In this document: one piece after another, positions 11,891 to 24,672 of the stretch
Layout of the letters: each line of letters starts with the position of its first letter
Numbering within the stretch: the first letter of the stretch is position 1
Assembly (NCBI GenBank): GCA_902825215.1
Contig: LR782234.1
Span: 1,116,001 to 1,180,000 of the forward strand
Source: Pseudomonas fluorescens
GTDB lineage: Bacteria > Pseudomonadota > Gammaproteobacteria > Pseudomonadales > Pseudomonadaceae
Direction: 5' to 3'
DNA: 64,000 nucleotides
Notes under the pieces: model-generated
Databases searched by the model: none
Told to the model about the DNA's origin: nothing
The model's input: only the letters and a program-made list of their open reading frames with translations
Translations under genes and position numbers: made by a program

Positions 11891-11923
11891 AAAACGCCCC
11901 GCTCGTAAGAGCGGGGCGTTTTT
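11891..11923 (+). terminator. Rho-independent terminator of lptFG
   Basis: AAAACGCCCCGCTC-GTAA-GAGCGGGGCGTTTTT: 10-bp perfect GC-rich stem, tetraloop, T run. Confidence 0.95.
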
Positions 11924-11949
11924 GCATGCAATCCGGGTGACAGGCGAAC

Positions 11950-11979
11950 GTGACGCTTGCGCGGACTATCAGGTACAAT
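11950..11979 (+). promoter_or_regulatory. lepA: Possible lepA promoter
   Basis: A good -10 (TACAAT, 11974-11979) has a weak -35 (GTGACG, 11950-11955) 18 bases upstream. It sits about 50 bases before the lepA start, just after the lptG terminator. Confidence 0.45.
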
Positions 11980-12031
11980 TCCCGGCTATTTTTCGGCGGG
12001 CCATGCCTGCAGCCTTTTTGAGTGTTGATCC

Positions 12032-13828
12032 GTGAGTGATTTGAGTCATATCCGCAATTTCTCCATCATCGCCCACATTGACCATGGCAAGTCGACGCTG
12101 GCCGATCGCTTCATCCAGATGTGCGGCGGCCTGGCCGAGCGTGAAATGGAGGCCCAGGTCCTCGATTCCATGGACCTTGAGCGTGAACGCGGGATCACCA
12201 TCAAGGCCCATAGCGTCACCCTTTATTACACCGCCAAAGACGGCATCAAGTACCAGCTGAACTTCATTGACACCCCGGGCCACGTCGACTTCACCTACGA
12301 AGTCAGCCGTTCCCTGGCCGCGTGTGAAGGTGCGTTGCTGGTGGTCGATGCCGGTCAGGGCGTTGAAGCCCAGTCCGTGGCCAACTGCTACACCGCGATC
12401 GAGCAGGGCCTGGAAGTCATGCCGGTGCTGAACAAGATCGACCTGCCACAGGCCGATCCCGATCGCGTCAAGGACGAGATCGAGAAGATCATCGGCATCG
12501 ATGCCACCGACGCCGTGACCTGCAGCGCCAAGACCGGCCTGGGTGTCGACGAAGTCCTCGAGCGTCTGGTCCACACCATTCCTGCGCCGACCGGCAACAT
12601 CGAAGATCCGCTGCAAGCGTTGATCATCGACTCGTGGTTCGACAACTACCTGGGCGTTGTCTCCCTGGTGCGTGTGCGTCACGGCCGGGTGAAGAAGGGC
12701 GACAAGATTCTGGTCAAGTCCACCGGCAAGATCCACCTGGTCGACAGCGTCGGCGTATTCAACCCGAAGCACACCGCCACCACTGACCTGAAAGCCGGCG
12801 AAGTGGGCTTCATCATCGCCAGCATCAAGGACATTCACGGTGCCCCGGTCGGTGACACCCTGACCCTGGCCTCGACCCCGGACGTTGAAGTGCTGCCCGG
12901 CTTCAAACGCATCCAGCCACAGGTTTACGCCGGTCTGTTCCCGGTCAGCTCCGACGATTTCGAGGACTTCCGCGAAGCGCTGCAGAAGCTGACCCTCAAC
13001 GACTCGTCGCTGCAGTACACCCCGGAAAGCTCCGACGCCCTGGGCTTCGGTTTCCGTTGCGGCTTCCTCGGCATGCTGCACATGGAAATCATCCAGGAGC
13101 GCCTCGAGCGCGAATACGACCTGGACCTGATCACCACTGCGCCGACGGTAATCTTCGAGCTAGTGCTGAAAACCGGTGAAACGATTTACGTCGACAACCC
13201 CTCCAAGCTTCCGGACGTATCGTCGATCGAAGACATGCGCGAGCCGATCGTGCGGGCCAATATCCTGGTTCCGCAGGAACACCTGGGCAACGTCATCACC
13301 CTGTGCATCGAGAAAAGGGGTGTGCAGGTCGACATGCTGTTCCTCGGCAATCAGGTGCAAGTGACCTACGACCTGCCGATGAACGAAGTGGTCCTGGACT
13401 TCTTCGACCGTCTCAAGTCCACCAGTCGCGGCTATGCTTCGCTGGATTACCATTTCGATCGTTATCAATCGGCTAATCTGGTGAAACTGGACGTGCTGAT
13501 CAACGGCGACAAGGTCGATGCTCTGGCATTGATCGTGCACCGTGACAACTCGCACTACAAAGGTCGCCAGTTGACCGAGAAGATGAAAGAGCTGATCCCG
13601 CGGCAGATGTTCGACGTAGCCATTCAGGCCGCCATTGGTGGCCAGATCGTTGCGCGGACAACCGTCAAGGCGCTCAGAAAGAACGTATTGGCCAAATGCT
13701 ACGGTGGTGACGTCAGCCGTAAGAAGAAACTGCTGGAGAAGCAGAAGGCCGGTAAGAAACGCATGAAGCAGGTCGGCAACGTGGAAATTCCACAAGAAGC
13801 CTTCCTTGCCGTGCTCAGGTTGGAATAG
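12032..13828 (+). CDS. lepA: Elongation factor 4 (back-translocase LepA)
   Basis: 598 residues from GTG 12032, the standard length. The N-terminal GTPase has the P-loop AHIDHGKST (residues 14-22), DTPGH and NKID motifs. EF-G-like domains II, III and V follow, then the LepA-specific C-terminal domain ([33 protein letters not shown]). It acts on 70S ribosomes and 30S assembly under ionic stress. It is followed 9 bases later by lepB, as in most proteobacteria. Confidence 0.98.
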   Translation: MSDLSHIRNFSIIAHIDHGKSTLADRFIQMCGGLAEREMEAQVLDSMDLERERGITIKAHSVTLYYTAKDGIKYQLNFIDTPGHVDFTYEVSRSLAACEGALLVVDAGQGVEAQSVANCYTAIEQGLEVMPVLNKIDLPQADPDRVKDEIEKIIGIDATDAVTCSAKTGLGVDEVLERLVHTIPAPTGNIEDPLQALIIDSWFDNYLGVVSLVRVRHGRVKKGDKILVKSTGKIHLVDSVGVFNPKHTATTDLKAGEVGFIIASIKDIHGAPVGDTLTLASTPDVEVLPGFKRIQPQVYAGLFPVSSDDFEDFREALQKLTLNDSSLQYTPESSDALGFGFRCGFLGMLHMEIIQERLEREYDLDLITTAPTVIFELVLKTGETIYVDNPSKLPDVSSIEDMREPIVRANILVPQEHLGNVITLCIEKRGVQVDMLFLGNQVQVTYDLPMNEVVLDFFDRLKSTSRGYASLDYHFDRYQSANLVKLDVLINGDKVDALALIVHRDNSHYKGRQLTEKMKELIPRQMFDVAIQAAIGGQIVARTTVKALRKNVLAKCYGGDVSRKKKLLEKQKAGKKRMKQVGNVEIPQEAFLAVLRLE

Positions 13829-13837
13829 TCAGGTCCT

Positions 13838-14692
13838 ATGTCACTAAATTTCCCGCTGTTGCTGGTCATCGCCGTGTTCGTCTGCGGCCTGTTGGCGTTG
13901 CTTGATCTGTTGATTCTGGCGCCGCGTCGCCGTTCGGCCATCGCTTCCTATCAGGGCAGCGTCAGCCAGCCAGATGTCGTGGTGGTCGAAAAGCTCAACA
14001 AGGAACCGCTGCTGGTTGAATACGGCAAGTCGTTCTTCCCGGTGTTGTTCATCGTGCTGGTGCTGCGTTCGTTCCTGGTGGAGCCGTTCCAGATTCCGTC
14101 GGGCTCGATGAAACCGACCCTGGACGTCGGCGACTTCATTCTGGTGAACAAGTTTTCCTACGGGATCCGCCTGCCCGTGATCGACAAGAAGATCATCGAA
14201 GTCGGTGACCCGCAGCGCGGCGATGTGATGGTGTTCCGTTACCCGAGCGACCCGAACGTCAACTACATCAAGCGTGTGGTCGGCCTGCCGGGCGACACAG
14301 TGCGCTACACCGCTGACAAGCGTCTTTTCGTCAACGGCGAATCGATTGCCGAGCAGATGGTCGGCTCCGAGCCGGGCACGCTGGGCAGCGCTGAACTCTA
14401 CAAAGAGAAACTGGGCGCCGCCGAGCACCTGATCCGCAAGGAAATGAGCCGCTATCGCGCCACGCCGGACCGTTCGTGGACCGTGCCTGCCGGGCACTAC
14501 TTCATGATGGGCGACAACCGCGACAACTCCAATGACAGCCGTTACTGGGATGATCCGAACATTCCCAAGAACCTGCTGGGCATGGTTCCCGACCAGAATA
14601 TTGTCGGCAAGGCCTTTGCGGTCTGGATGAGCTGGCCGGAGCCAAAACTCAGTCACCTGCCGAATTTCTCGCGGGTTGGCCTGATCAAGTAA
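13838..14692 (+). CDS. lepB: Signal peptidase I
   Basis: 284 residues. Two N-terminal membrane segments (about 3-28 and 60-80) are followed by the periplasmic S26 protease domain. The catalytic serine is in IPSGSMKPTL near residue 90, and the general-base lysine is in YIKRVVGLPGD near residue 146. The box MGDNRDNSNDSR is near residue 225. It removes signal peptides from exported proteins at the outer face of the inner membrane. Co-transcribed with lepA. Confidence 0.97.
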   Translation: MSLNFPLLLVIAVFVCGLLALLDLLILAPRRRSAIASYQGSVSQPDVVVVEKLNKEPLLVEYGKSFFPVLFIVLVLRSFLVEPFQIPSGSMKPTLDVGDFILVNKFSYGIRLPVIDKKIIEVGDPQRGDVMVFRYPSDPNVNYIKRVVGLPGDTVRYTADKRLFVNGESIAEQMVGSEPGTLGSAELYKEKLGAAEHLIRKEMSRYRATPDRSWTVPAGHYFMMGDNRDNSNDSRYWDDPNIPKNLLGMVPDQNIVGKAFAVWMSWPEPKLSHLPNFSRVGLIK

Positions 14693-14861
14693 TCACACAC
14701 GGCGCTGTTGACCACAGCGCCGAATGCATTTCTGGAGCCGGCACAATCGGCTTCACAATCGCCAGGATTTAATTTTTGAACACAGCGTTAATTGTCCCAG
14801 GCCTGCGCCGCACCCCGGCGATGGCAGTGGAATCCAGCCACGAACTCAGCGTGGGTAAACC
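14693..14861 (+). other. lepB-rnc gap with hairpin and a small open frame
   Basis: 169 bases. A 9-bp stem (GGCGCTGTTGACCACAGCGCC, 14701-14721) follows lepB but has no T run. A 29-codon frame (TTG 14776 to TGA 14865) overlaps the rnc start by 4 bases and could be a short leader, but I see no conserved feature in it. In P. aeruginosa I recall a DUF4845 gene at this position; no trace is recognisable here. Confidence 0.35.
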
Positions 14862-15551
14862 GTGAGCGTTTCTCTAAGCCGTCTCGAGCGCCAGCTCGGT
14901 TACACCTTCAAGGACCAGGAGCTGATGCTGCTGGCCCTCACGCACCGCAGTTTTGCCGGGCGCAACAACGAACGCCTGGAATTCCTCGGTGATGCCATCC
15001 TCAATTTCGTCGCCGGCGAGGCGTTGTTCGATCGCTTCCCGCTGGCCCGCGAAGGCCAGTTGTCGCGTTTGCGCGCACGCCTGGTAAAAGGTGAGACGCT
15101 GGCCGTACTGGCCCGCGGTTTCGATCTTGGCGATTACCTGCGACTGGGTTCCGGTGAGCTGAAAAGCGGCGGCTTCCGTCGCGAATCGATCCTGGCCGAT
15201 GCCCTCGAAGCGCTGATCGGTGCGATCTACCTCGATGCCGGCATGGACGTCGCCCGCGAACGTGTTCTGGCCTGGCTGGCCGGCGAGTTCGAAGGCCTGA
15301 CGCTGGTCGACACCAACAAAGATCCGAAAACCCGTCTGCAGGAACATCTGCAGTCTCGCGGTTGCGAACTGCCGCGCTACGAAGTGGTGGATATCCAGGG
15401 CGAGCCGCACTGCCGAACCTTCTTCGTCGAGTGCGAAGTGGTCTTATTGAATGAAAAAAGCCGAGGTCAGGGTGTGAGCCGTCGTATTGCCGAACAGGTA
15501 GCGGCCGCCGCAGCACTGATTGCCCTGGGCGTGGAGAATGGCAATGACTGA
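14862..15551 (+). CDS. rnc: Ribonuclease III
   Basis: 229 residues from GTG 14862. The RNase III domain carries the signature [13 protein letters not shown] (residues 35-47), holding the acidic metal ligands, and later [13 protein letters not shown]. The C-terminal double-stranded RNA-binding domain spans about 155-225 ([11 protein letters not shown] ... [12 protein letters not shown]). It processes rRNA precursors and cleaves double-stranded RNA. It overlaps era by 8 bases; no strong Shine-Dalgarno is visible. Confidence 0.97.
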   Translation: MSVSLSRLERQLGYTFKDQELMLLALTHRSFAGRNNERLEFLGDAILNFVAGEALFDRFPLAREGQLSRLRARLVKGETLAVLARGFDLGDYLRLGSGELKSGGFRRESILADALEALIGAIYLDAGMDVARERVLAWLAGEFEGLTLVDTNKDPKTRLQEHLQSRGCELPRYEVVDIQGEPHCRTFFVECEVVLLNEKSRGQGVSRRIAEQVAAAAALIALGVENGND

Positions 15552-16446
15552 TACAAACGCAACTCGCTGTGGCTACGTTGCCATCGTCGGCCGTCCCAAC
15601 GTCGGCAAGTCGACGCTGCTCAACCACATCCTCGGCCAGAAGCTCGCGATCACCTCGCGCAAGCCGCAGACCACGCGCCACAACATGCTCGGGATCAAGA
15701 CCGAGGGCGACGTGCAGGCGATCTACGTCGATACGCCCGGCATGCACAAGGGTGGCGAAAAGGCCCTGAACCGTTACATGAACAAAACCGCTTCGGCGGC
15801 GTTGAAAGACGTCGACGTAGTGATCTTCGTGGTCGACCGCACCAAGTGGACCGAAGAAGACCAGATGGTCCTCGAGCGTGTGCAATACGTCACCGGCCCG
15901 CTGATCGTCGCGCTGAACAAGACCGATCGCATCGAAGACAAGGCCGAGCTGATGCCGCACCTGAGCTGGTTGCAGGAGCAGTTGCCGAACGCGCAGATCA
16001 TCCCGATTTCCGCGCAGCACGGGCATAACCTCGAAGCGCTGGAAAAGGTCATCGCCGATCACCTGCCGGAAAACGATCACTTCTTCCCGGAAGACCAGAT
16101 CACCGACCGCAGCAGCCGCTTCCTCGCCGCCGAACTGGTGCGCGAGAAAATCATGCGCCAGATGGGCGCCGAGCTGCCGTACCAGATCACCGTCGAGATC
16201 GAAGAGTTCAAGCAGCAGGGCAAGACCCTGCACATCCACGCCTTGATCCTCGTCGAGCGTGACGGCCAGAAGAAAATCATCATTGGCGACAAGGGCGAGC
16301 GCATCAAGCGCATCGGCACCGAAGCGCGCAAGGACATGGAGCTGCTGTTCGACTCCAAGATCATGCTCAACCTGTGGGTCAAGGTGAAGGGCGGCTGGTC
16401 CGACGACGAGCGTGCGCTGCGTTCGCTGGGTTATGGCGATCTGTAA
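15544..16446 (+). CDS. era: GTPase Era
   Basis: 300 residues from the ATG at 15544, inside the end of rnc; the frame is open 8 codons upstream. It has the P-loop [14 protein letters not shown] (residues about 60-63) and NKTD motifs, then a KH RNA-binding domain ([44 protein letters not shown]). Era binds the 3' end of 16S rRNA and supports 30S maturation. The rnc-era-recO order is classical, and the overlap implies coupling. Confidence 0.98.
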   Translation: MTDTNATRCGYVAIVGRPNVGKSTLLNHILGQKLAITSRKPQTTRHNMLGIKTEGDVQAIYVDTPGMHKGGEKALNRYMNKTASAALKDVDVVIFVVDRTKWTEEDQMVLERVQYVTGPLIVALNKTDRIEDKAELMPHLSWLQEQLPNAQIIPISAQHGHNLEALEKVIADHLPENDHFFPEDQITDRSSRFLAAELVREKIMRQMGAELPYQITVEIEEFKQQGKTLHIHALILVERDGQKKIIIGDKGERIKRIGTEARKDMELLFDSKIMLNLWVKVKGGWSDDERALRSLGYGDL

Positions 16447-16474
16447 GCGCCGAACCTGAGAACACCGATACCCA

Positions 16475-16566
16475 CTGTGGGAGCGAGCCTGCTCGCGAAG
16501 GGGATGTAACATTCAGCATTGATGTTGACTGTCATTCCGCTTTCGCGAGCAGGCTCGCTCCCACAG
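16475..16566. repeat. REPIN between era and recO
   Basis: Inverted REP pair with about 45 bases of spacer, placed inside what is otherwise the rnc-era-recO-pdxJ operon. It would form a long hairpin in the transcript between era and recO. Confidence 0.9.
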
Positions 16567-16612
16567 TAGTTTTGGGTTGTGTATAAAACTGCGTTTGTTC
16601 ATCGAGAACTCA

Positions 16613-17302
16613 ATGTCGCAAAACCCGCCTCCTGCCCAGCCCGCCTACGTCCTGCACTCGCGCGCCTATCGCGAAACCAGTGCGCTGGTCGACTTCCTGA
16701 CGCCGCAAGGTCGGCTGCGGGCGGTGTTGCGCAGCGCGCGAGGCAAGGCCGGCACGCTGGCGCGGCCGTTCGTGGCGCTGGACGTCGAGTTTCGTGGCAA
16801 GGGCGAGTTGAAGAATGTCGGGCGCATGGAGAGCTCCGGTACCTCGGCGTGGCTCAACGGTGAGGCGTTGTTCAGCGGTCTCTACCTCAACGAGCTGTTG
16901 ATTCGTCTGCTGCCGGCTGAAGATCCGCATCCTGCGGTGTTCGATCACTACGCCGCGACCTTACTTGCATTGGCTGAAGGCCGGCCGCTGGAACCGTTGT
17001 TGCGTTCGTTCGAATGGCGTCTGCTTGATGACCTCGGCTATGGCTTCTCGCTCAATACCGATGTGCACGGTGAGCCCATTGCTGAAGACGGCCTCTATCG
17101 TCTGCAAGTGGATGCCGGGCTTGAGCGAGTTTTTTTGCTGCAACCGGGCCTGTTCAACGGCGTTGAACTGCTGGCCATGGCCGAAGCCGACTGGTCTGCC
17201 GCCGGCGCGCTGTCGGCGGCCAAGCGCCTGATGCGTCAGGCATTGGCGGTGCATCTGGGCGGTCGACCGTTGGTAAGCCGCGAGCTGTTTCGCAAGCCCT
17301 GA
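16613..17302 (+). CDS. recO: DNA repair protein RecO
   Basis: 229 residues from ATG 16613 ([17 protein letters not shown]). The N-terminal OB fold contains [21 protein letters not shown]. The helical C-terminus has the typical [24 protein letters not shown] segment and [14 protein letters not shown]. RecO loads RecA on SSB-coated gaps together with RecR. It lies downstream of era with a REPIN inserted between; the in-frame extension to 16577 lies in the REPIN flank and is rejected. Confidence 0.95.
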   Translation: MSQNPPPAQPAYVLHSRAYRETSALVDFLTPQGRLRAVLRSARGKAGTLARPFVALDVEFRGKGELKNVGRMESSGTSAWLNGEALFSGLYLNELLIRLLPAEDPHPAVFDHYAATLLALAEGRPLEPLLRSFEWRLLDDLGYGFSLNTDVHGEPIAEDGLYRLQVDAGLERVFLLQPGLFNGVELLAMAEADWSAAGALSAAKRLMRQALAVHLGGRPLVSRELFRKP

Positions 17303-17341
17303 TATGCTGTGCGCCGAATTCTTCCCTTCAGGAGCGCACTC

Positions 17342-18085
17342 GTGACCAGCAGCAATCGCATTCTTCTTGGCGTGAACATCGACCACGTGGCCACCCTGCG
17401 TCAGGCCCGTGGCACCCGATATCCGGATCCGGTCAAGGCCGCGCTGGACGCAGAAGAGGCGGGCGCCGATGGCATCACCGTGCACCTGCGTGAAGACCGC
17501 CGCCACATCCAGGAGCGCGATGTCCTGCTGCTCAAGGATGTGCTGCAGACGCGGATGAATTTCGAAATGGGCGTCACCGAAGAAATGATGGTGTTCGCCG
17601 AGCGCATTCGTCCGGCGCACATCTGTCTGGTGCCGGAGACCCGCCAGGAACTGACCACTGAAGGTGGTCTTGATGTGGCGGGGCAGGAAGAGCGCATCAG
17701 GGCAGCGGTTGAGCGGTTGTCGAAGATCGGCAGCGAAGTGTCACTGTTCATCGATGCCGATGAGCGGCAGATTGCAGCCTCGAAACGCGTCGGTGCCCCC
17801 GCGATCGAGTTGCACACCGGGCGTTACGCCGACGCCGAAACCCCGACGCAAGTGGCTGAAGAGCTCAAGCGTGTTGCCGATGGCGTCGCGTTTGGTCTGG
17901 CGCAGGGCCTGATCGTCAACGCCGGGCATGGCCTGCATTATCACAATGTCGAAGCCGTGGCGGCGATCAAAGGCATCAACGAACTGAACATCGGCCATGC
18001 GCTGGTGGCGCATGCGTTGTTTGTCGGGTTCAAGTCCGCTGTTTCCGAAATGAAAACGCTGATCCTGGCTGCCGCCAAATCCTGA
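17342..18085 (+). CDS. pdxJ: Pyridoxine 5'-phosphate synthase
   Basis: 247 residues from GTG 17342, with Shine-Dalgarno AGGAG (17330-17334). It is a TIM barrel with the PdxJ signatures [16 protein letters not shown] near the N-terminus, [16 protein letters not shown], and [11 protein letters not shown] near the C-terminus. It condenses 1-deoxyxylulose 5-phosphate with 3-amino-2-oxopropyl phosphate to make pyridoxine phosphate. Last gene of the operon; 39 bases after recO. Confidence 0.97.
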   Translation: MTSSNRILLGVNIDHVATLRQARGTRYPDPVKAALDAEEAGADGITVHLREDRRHIQERDVLLLKDVLQTRMNFEMGVTEEMMVFAERIRPAHICLVPETRQELTTEGGLDVAGQEERIRAAVERLSKIGSEVSLFIDADERQIAASKRVGAPAIELHTGRYADAETPTQVAEELKRVADGVAFGLAQGLIVNAGHGLHYHNVEAVAAIKGINELNIGHALVAHALFVGFKSAVSEMKTLILAAAKS

Positions 18086-18103
18086 GCAACTACACAAAAC
18101 CCT

Positions 18104-18191
18104 TGTGGGAGCGAGCCTGCTCGCGAAGGCGGTGTATCAGTTGAAGTCATTTTCACTGACACACCGCCTTCGCGAGCAGGCTCGCTCCCAC
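18104..18191. repeat. REPIN between convergent pdxJ and mltF
   Basis: Inverted REP pair with spacer arms GCGGTGTATCAGT / ACTGACACACCGC. It lies in the 126-base gap between two gene ends and may serve as a shared terminator-like hairpin. Confidence 0.9.
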
Positions 18192-18211
18192 AATTGGTTT
18201 TCAGGTGTTGG

Positions 18212-19738
<1,527 letters not shown>

Positions 19739-19957
19739 TCACAAAATCGAGCGAAACCCCCTGAAAACGGGCGCAACAGGCTTTTTGTTACAGTAAAAAT
19801 AAGCCGCTGTTACACGGGTGATTTACCTGACCCCGGAGGCAGAAACACACAACGGTATGCCAATGCAACCGTGCGTAGCGTTTCGGGTGATGTTGAGGGC
19901 GGTTTAGGCTAGAATGCACGGCCTCAAAGCACACCCCTTCCCGAGGCTGTCCCGAAG

Positions 19958-22900
19958 ATGTTGATCCTGCGCGGCGCTCCTGCCCTTTCTGCCTTTCGCC
20001 ACAGCAAACTCCTTGAGCAACTGAGCCAGAAGGTTCCAGCTGTCAGTGGCCTGTATGCTGAATTCGCTCACTTCGCCGAAGTCACCGGCGTCCTGACCGG
20101 CGACGAACAGCAGGTGCTTGCGCGCCTTCTGAAGTACGGCCCAAGTGTTCCGGTTCAAGAGCCGACCGGCCGTCTGTTTCTGGTGTTGCCGCGTTTCGGC
20201 ACCATCTCGCCATGGTCGAGCAAGGCCAGCGATATCGCCCGCAACTGCGGCCTGAGCAAGATCCAGCGTCTGGAGCGCGGTATCGCCTTCTACGTTGCCG
20301 GTCAGTTCAGCGAAGCCGAAGCCCAGCAGATTGCCGACGTGCTGCATGACCGCATGACCCAGATCGTACTGGCCAACCTCGAGCAGGCCGCCGGTTTGTT
20401 CAGCCACGCCGAGCCGAAGCCGCTGACCGCGATCGATATCCTCGGTGGCGGCCGCGCCGCGCTGGAAAAAGCCAACACCGAGCTGGGCCTGGCCCTGGCC
20501 GAAGACGAGATCGACTATCTGGTCAACGCCTTCAACGGTTTGAAGCGCAATCCGCACGACATCGAACTGATGATGTTCGCCCAGGCCAACTCCGAGCACT
20601 GCCGCCACAAGATCTTCAACGCCAGTTGGGACATCGACGGTCAGAGCCAGGAAAAAAGCCTGTTCGGCATGATCAAGAACACCTATCAGATGCACAGCGA
20701 AGGCGTGCTGTCCGCTTACAAGGACAACGCTTCGGTGATCGTCGGCAATGTTGCCGGCCGCTTCTTCCCGAACCCTGAAACCCGCCAGTACGGCGCGGTG
20801 CAGGAGCCGGTGCACATTCTGATGAAGGTTGAAACCCACAACCACCCGACTGCGATCGCCCCGTTCCCGGGCGCATCGACCGGTTCCGGCGGCGAGATCC
20901 GTGACGAAGGCGCTACCGGTCGTGGTGCCAAGCCCAAGGCCGGCCTGACCGGTTTCACCGTGTCGAACCTGCAGATCCCAGGCTTCGAACAGCCATGGGA
21001 AGTGCCGTACGGCAAACCTGAGCGCATCGTTACCGCGCTGGACATCATGATCGAAGGCCCGCTCGGCGGCGCCGCGTTCAACAACGAATTCGGTCGTCCG
21101 GCCCTGACGGGTTACTTCCGCACCTTCGAACAATCGATCACCACCCCCCACGGTGACGAAGTGCGCGGTTACCACAAGCCGATCATGCTCGCTGGCGGCA
21201 TGGGCAACATCCGCGAAGAACACGTCAAGAAAGGCGAGATCGTCGTTGGCTCCAAGCTGATCGTGCTCGGCGGCCCGGCGATGTTGATCGGTCTGGGTGG
21301 CGGCGCAGCTTCCTCGATGGCCACCGGCACCAGCTCGGCGGATCTGGATTTTGCTTCCGTACAGCGTGAAAATCCTGAGATGGAGCGTCGCTGCCAGGAA
21401 GTCATCGACCGTTGCTGGCAACTCGGTGACAAGAACCCGATCAGCTTCATCCATGACGTCGGCGCGGGCGGTCTGTCCAACGCCTTCCCGGAACTGGTCA
21501 ACGACGGCGACCGCGGTGGCCGTTTCGAACTGCGCAACATTCCCAACGACGAGCCGGGCATGGCCCCGCACGAAATCTGGTCGAACGAATCCCAGGAACG
21601 TTACGTTCTGGCGGTCGGCCCGGCTGATTTCGAGCGTTTCAAGGCGATCTGCGAGCGTGAGCGTTGCCCGTTTGCTGTAGTCGGTGAAGCCACCGCCGAA
21701 CCGCAACTGACCGTGACCGACAGCCATTTCGGCAACAACCCGGTGGACATGCCGCTGGAAGTGTTGCTGGGCAAGGCCCCGCGCATGCACCGTTCGGTGG
21801 TTCGCGAAGCTGAACTGGGCGATGACTTCGATCCGTCGAACCTCGACATCACCGAGTCCATCGAACGCGTTCTGCATCACCCGGCCGTGGCGAGCAAGAG
21901 CTTCCTGATCACCATCGGCGACCGCACCATCACCGGCCTCGTGGCCCGGGACCAGATGGTTGGCCCATGGCAGGTGCCAGTGGCTGACGTTGCCGTCACC
22001 GCGACCAGTTTCGACGTCTACACCGGTGAAGCGATGGCGATGGGCGAGCGCACGCCGCTGGCCCTGCTGGACGCGCCGGCCTCCGGCCGCATGGCGATTG
22101 GCGAAACCATCACCAACATTGCCGCCTCGCGCATCAACAAGCTGTCCGACATCAAGCTGTCGGCGAACTGGATGTCTGCCGCTGGTCACCCGGGCGAAGA
22201 CGCGCGGCTGTACGACACCGTGAAAGCGGTCGGCATGGAGCTGTGCCCTGAGTTGGGCATCACCATTCCGGTGGGTAAGGACTCGATGTCCATGGCCACG
22301 CGCTGGAACGACAACGGCGAAGAAAAAACCGTGACCTCGCCGATGTCGCTGATCGTGACCGGTTTCGCGCCAGTGGCTGACATCCGTCAGACCCTGACCC
22401 CGGAACTGCGCATGGACAAGGGCACCACCGACCTGATCCTGATCGACCTCGGTCGCGGGCAGAACCGTATGGGTGCGTCGATCCTTGCACAAGTTCACGG
22501 CAAACTCGGCAAGCACGCGCCGGACGTCGATGACGCCGAAGACCTGAAAGCCTTCTTCGCGGTGATCCAGGGCTTGAACGCCGACGGTCACCTGTTGGCA
22601 TACCACGACCGTTCCGACGGTGGTCTGCTGACCTCCGTGGTGGAAATGGCCTTCGCCGGCCACTGCGGTCTGAGCCTGAACCTGGACAGCGTTGCCGAAT
22701 CCGCCGCGGAAATCGCCGGCATTCTGTTCAACGAAGAACTGGGTGCGGTCATCCAGGTACGTCAGGACGCCACCCCGGACATCCTCGCGCAGTTCAGCGC
22801 TGCTGGTTTGGGCGACTGCGTGTCGGTGATCGGCCAGCCGATCAACAACGGCCAGATCAACATCACCTTCAACGGTGACACCGTGTTCGAAGGCCAGCGC

Positions 22901-23854
22901 CGTCTGCTGCAGCGTCAGTGGGCCGAGACCAGCTACCAGATCCAGCGTCTGCGCGACAACGCCGAGTGCGCCGAGCAGGAATTCGACGTGCTGCTGGAAG
23001 AAGACAATCCTGGCCTGAGCGTCAAGCTCAGCTACGACGTCAACCAGGACATCGCTGCGCCGTACATCAAGAAGGGCATTCGTCCACAGGTGGCGGTGCT
23101 GCGTGAGCAGGGCGTCAACGGTCAGGTGGAAATGGCCGCCGCGTTCGACCGTGCCGGTTTCAGCGCGATCGACGTGCACATGAGCGACATTCTCGCCGGC
23201 CGTGTCGACCTCAACGAGTTCAAAGGCCTGGTGGCTTGCGGTGGTTTCTCCTACGGCGACGTGCTCGGCGCCGGTGAAGGCTGGGCCAAGTCGGCGCTGT
23301 TCAACAGCCGCGCCCGCGATGCGTTCCAGGGCTTCTTCGAGCGTAACGACAGCTTCACCCTCGGCGTGTGCAACGGTTGCCAGATGATGTCCAACCTGCA
23401 CGAACTGATTCCGGGCAGCGAGTTCTGGCCGCACTTCGTGCGCAACCGCTCCGAGCAGTTCGAAGCGCGCGTGGCGATGGTGCAGATCCAGGAGTCGAAC
23501 TCGATCTTCCTGCAGGGCATGGCCGGTTCGCGCATGCCGATCGCCATCGCCCACGGTGAAGGTCACGCCGAATTCGCCAGCGAAGAAGCACTGCTCGAGG
23601 CCGATCTGTCCGGTTGCGTGGCGATGCGTTTCGTCGACAACCATGGCAAGGTCACTGAAGCCTACCCGGCCAACCCGAACGGCTCGCCGCGCGGGATCAC
23701 CGGCCTTACCAGCCGTGACGGCCGCGTAACGATCATGATGCCGCACCCTGAGCGGGTATTCCGCGCGGTGCAGAACTCGTGGCGCTCGGAAGACTGGAAC
23801 GAAGATGCACCTTGGATGCGTATGTTCCGTAATGCTCGCGTCTGGGTTAACTGA
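19958..23854 (+). CDS. purL: Phosphoribosylformylglycinamidine synthase
   Basis: 1298 residues, the length of the long single-chain FGAM synthase of gamma-proteobacteria. The N-terminal domain is followed by two AIR-synthase-like ATP-binding halves (signatures [22 protein letters not shown] and [14 protein letters not shown]) and a C-terminal class I glutaminase with nucleophile [15 protein letters not shown] (Cys near 1138). It converts FGAR plus glutamine to FGAM in purine synthesis. The start ATG at 19958 is preceded by a -10-like TAGAAT (19910-19915). The antisense strand stays open over most of the gene, which is a codon-bias effect. Confidence 0.98.
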   Translation: MLILRGAPALSAFRHSKLLEQLSQKVPAVSGLYAEFAHFAEVTGVLTGDEQQVLARLLKYGPSVPVQEPTGRLFLVLPRFGTISPWSSKASDIARNCGLSKIQRLERGIAFYVAGQFSEAEAQQIADVLHDRMTQIVLANLEQAAGLFSHAEPKPLTAIDILGGGRAALEKANTELGLALAEDEIDYLVNAFNGLKRNPHDIELMMFAQANSEHCRHKIFNASWDIDGQSQEKSLFGMIKNTYQMHSEGVLSAYKDNASVIVGNVAGRFFPNPETRQYGAVQEPVHILMKVETHNHPTAIAPFPGASTGSGGEIRDEGATGRGAKPKAGLTGFTVSNLQIPGFEQPWEVPYGKPERIVTALDIMIEGPLGGAAFNNEFGRPALTGYFRTFEQSITTPHGDEVRGYHKPIMLAGGMGNIREEHVKKGEIVVGSKLIVLGGPAMLIGLGGGAASSMATGTSSADLDFASVQRENPEMERRCQEVIDRCWQLGDKNPISFIHDVGAGGLSNAFPELVNDGDRGGRFELRNIPNDEPGMAPHEIWSNESQERYVLAVGPADFERFKAICERERCPFAVVGEATAEPQLTVTDSHFGNNPVDMPLEVLLGKAPRMHRSVVREAELGDDFDPSNLDITESIERVLHHPAVASKSFLITIGDRTITGLVARDQMVGPWQVPVADVAVTATSFDVYTGEAMAMGERTPLALLDAPASGRMAIGETITNIAASRINKLSDIKLSANWMSAAGHPGEDARLYDTVKAVGMELCPELGITIPVGKDSMSMATRWNDNGEEKTVTSPMSLIVTGFAPVADIRQTLTPELRMDKGTTDLILIDLGRGQNRMGASILAQVHGKLGKHAPDVDDAEDLKAFFAVIQGLNADGHLLAYHDRSDGGLLTSVVEMAFAGHCGLSLNLDSVAESAAEIAGILFNEELGAVIQVRQDATPDILAQFSAAGLGDCVSVIGQPINNGQINITFNGDTVFEGQRRLLQRQWAETSYQIQRLRDNAECAEQEFDVLLEEDNPGLSVKLSYDVNQDIAAPYIKKGIRPQVAVLREQGVNGQVEMAAAFDRAGFSAIDVHMSDILAGRVDLNEFKGLVACGGFSYGDVLGAGEGWAKSALFNSRARDAFQGFFERNDSFTLGVCNGCQMMSNLHELIPGSEFWPHFVRNRSEQFEARVAMVQIQESNSIFLQGMAGSRMPIAIAHGEGHAEFASEEALLEADLSGCVAMRFVDNHGKVTEAYPANPNGSPRGITGLTSRDGRVTIMMPHPERVFRAVQNSWRSEDWNEDAPWMRMFRNARVWVN

Positions 23855-23859
23855 GGCCT

Positions 23860-24171
23860 GTGTACAAGCTCGCGTTTTTCGTGCCCGACAGCCATGTCGA
23901 GGTGGTCAAGGGTGCTGTGTTCGCTGCCGGTGGCGGGCGGATCGGTGACTATGACCACTGTGCGTGGCAGGTGCCTGGCGTTGGTCAGTTTCGACCGTTG
24001 GACGGCAGTCAGCCGTTCATTGGCGAGGCGGGGCAGGTTGAGCGGGTCGAGGAGTGGAAGGTTGAGCTTGTTGTTGCGGATGAGTTGATCGTTGCAGTTG
24101 TGGCAGCGTTGAAATTGAGTCATCCGTATGAAACGCCGGCTTATGAGGTGTGGCGGCTGGAAGATTTCTGA
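23860..24171 (+). CDS. NIF3/YqfO-like small protein
   Basis: 103 residues from GTG 23860, five bases after the purL stop, so probably co-transcribed. The sequence matches the stand-alone version of the CutA-like domain found inside YqfO/NIF3 proteins: a KLAFFVPDSHVEVVKGAVFAAGGGRIGDYDHCAW opening and the C-terminal LKLSHPYETPAYEVW motif. The trimeric fold resembles PII/CutA. Molecular function is not established. Terminator directly downstream. Confidence 0.85.
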   Translation: MYKLAFFVPDSHVEVVKGAVFAAGGGRIGDYDHCAWQVPGVGQFRPLDGSQPFIGEAGQVERVEEWKVELVVADELIVAVVAALKLSHPYETPAYEVWRLEDF

Positions 24172-24193
24172 TCTTTGTAGCGGCTGAAACGGG

Positions 24194-24228
24194 AAACCCG
24201 CAGATGAGTGATCGTCTGCGGGTTTTTT
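24194..24228 (+). terminator. Rho-independent terminator after the YqfO-like gene
   Basis: AAACCCGCAGA-TGAGTGATCG-TCTGCGGGTTTTTT: 10-bp stem followed by a T run. Confidence 0.92.
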
Positions 24229-24261
24229 GTTGGGCCCGATCTTATGAGCGAGATTAGTCCA

Positions 24262-24290
24262 CTGTGGGAGCTAGCCTGCTGGCGATTGCC
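24262..24290 (+). repeat. Single degenerate REP
   Basis: TGTGGGAGCTAGCCTGCTGGCGATT matches the REP core with two symmetrical changes (CTAGCC...GGC) and has no partner, so it is an orphan REP. Confidence 0.7.
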
Positions 24291-24299
24291 TTCTTTCAG

Positions 24300-24640
24300 G
24301 CGCTGATTTTTGGGGACTTATCCGTTGCTGCGGTCACGGCTACTTAGGGTTCCGCCCTTACGGCGGGTCACCTTTTTCAAACGCCAAAAAGGTAACCCAA
24401 AACGCTTGCTCCTACGTTCGGCCCTCGCAGGCTCGGGTCCCTTCGCTCCGGGATCGATCCGGGCGCAGCGGCTACGGTTTGCTTCGCTGCACCTCCTTCC
24501 GCTGTGTCTGGCTGCGCCAGACGGTCGCTGCGCTCCCACGCCCGGATCGATCCCTCCACTCAGCCTTCCGACGTCGCCGGTTAGGCAAGATCAAGATCAA
24601 GGGCACTCGAGCTAACGCTCATTGTTGAGTGGTTAGAAGC
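24300..24640. repeat. Large intergenic repeat with several inverted repeats
   Basis: It contains a hairpin CCGCC-CTTAC-GGCGG (24351-24365) and an inverted repeat GGGTCACCTTTTT / AAAAAGGTAACCC (24365-24398). There is a perfect 16-bp inverted repeat GGGATCGATCCGGGCG at 24450-24465 and 24539-24554, and between its arms a 7-bp hairpin GTCTGGC-TGC-GCCAGAC (24506-24522). The only ORFs are shadow frames. From memory, sequence of this kind (GGCGGGTCACCTTTTTCAAACG) is a dispersed repeat in fluorescent pseudomonads. Confidence 0.65.
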
Positions 24641-24672
24641 GGGTGGTGGGCTTTGGTTTTGTGGTGTGGCTG

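Noticed and set aside
19893..19915. purL promoter TTGAGG/TAGAAT
   Set aside because: The -10 is good but the spacing to TTGAGG is only 11 bases; noted under purL but not listed as a promoter.
19904..23746. 1280-codon open frame on the strand opposite purL
   Set aside because: It mirrors the purL codons almost end to end; in GC-rich genomes strong third-position bias keeps the antisense frame open. No family motif, start signal or independent support.
24310..24615. 101-codon frame in the purL-toxin gap
   Set aside because: Lies wholly inside the inverted-repeat block; such repeats are often miscalled as genes. No ribosome-binding site or domain.
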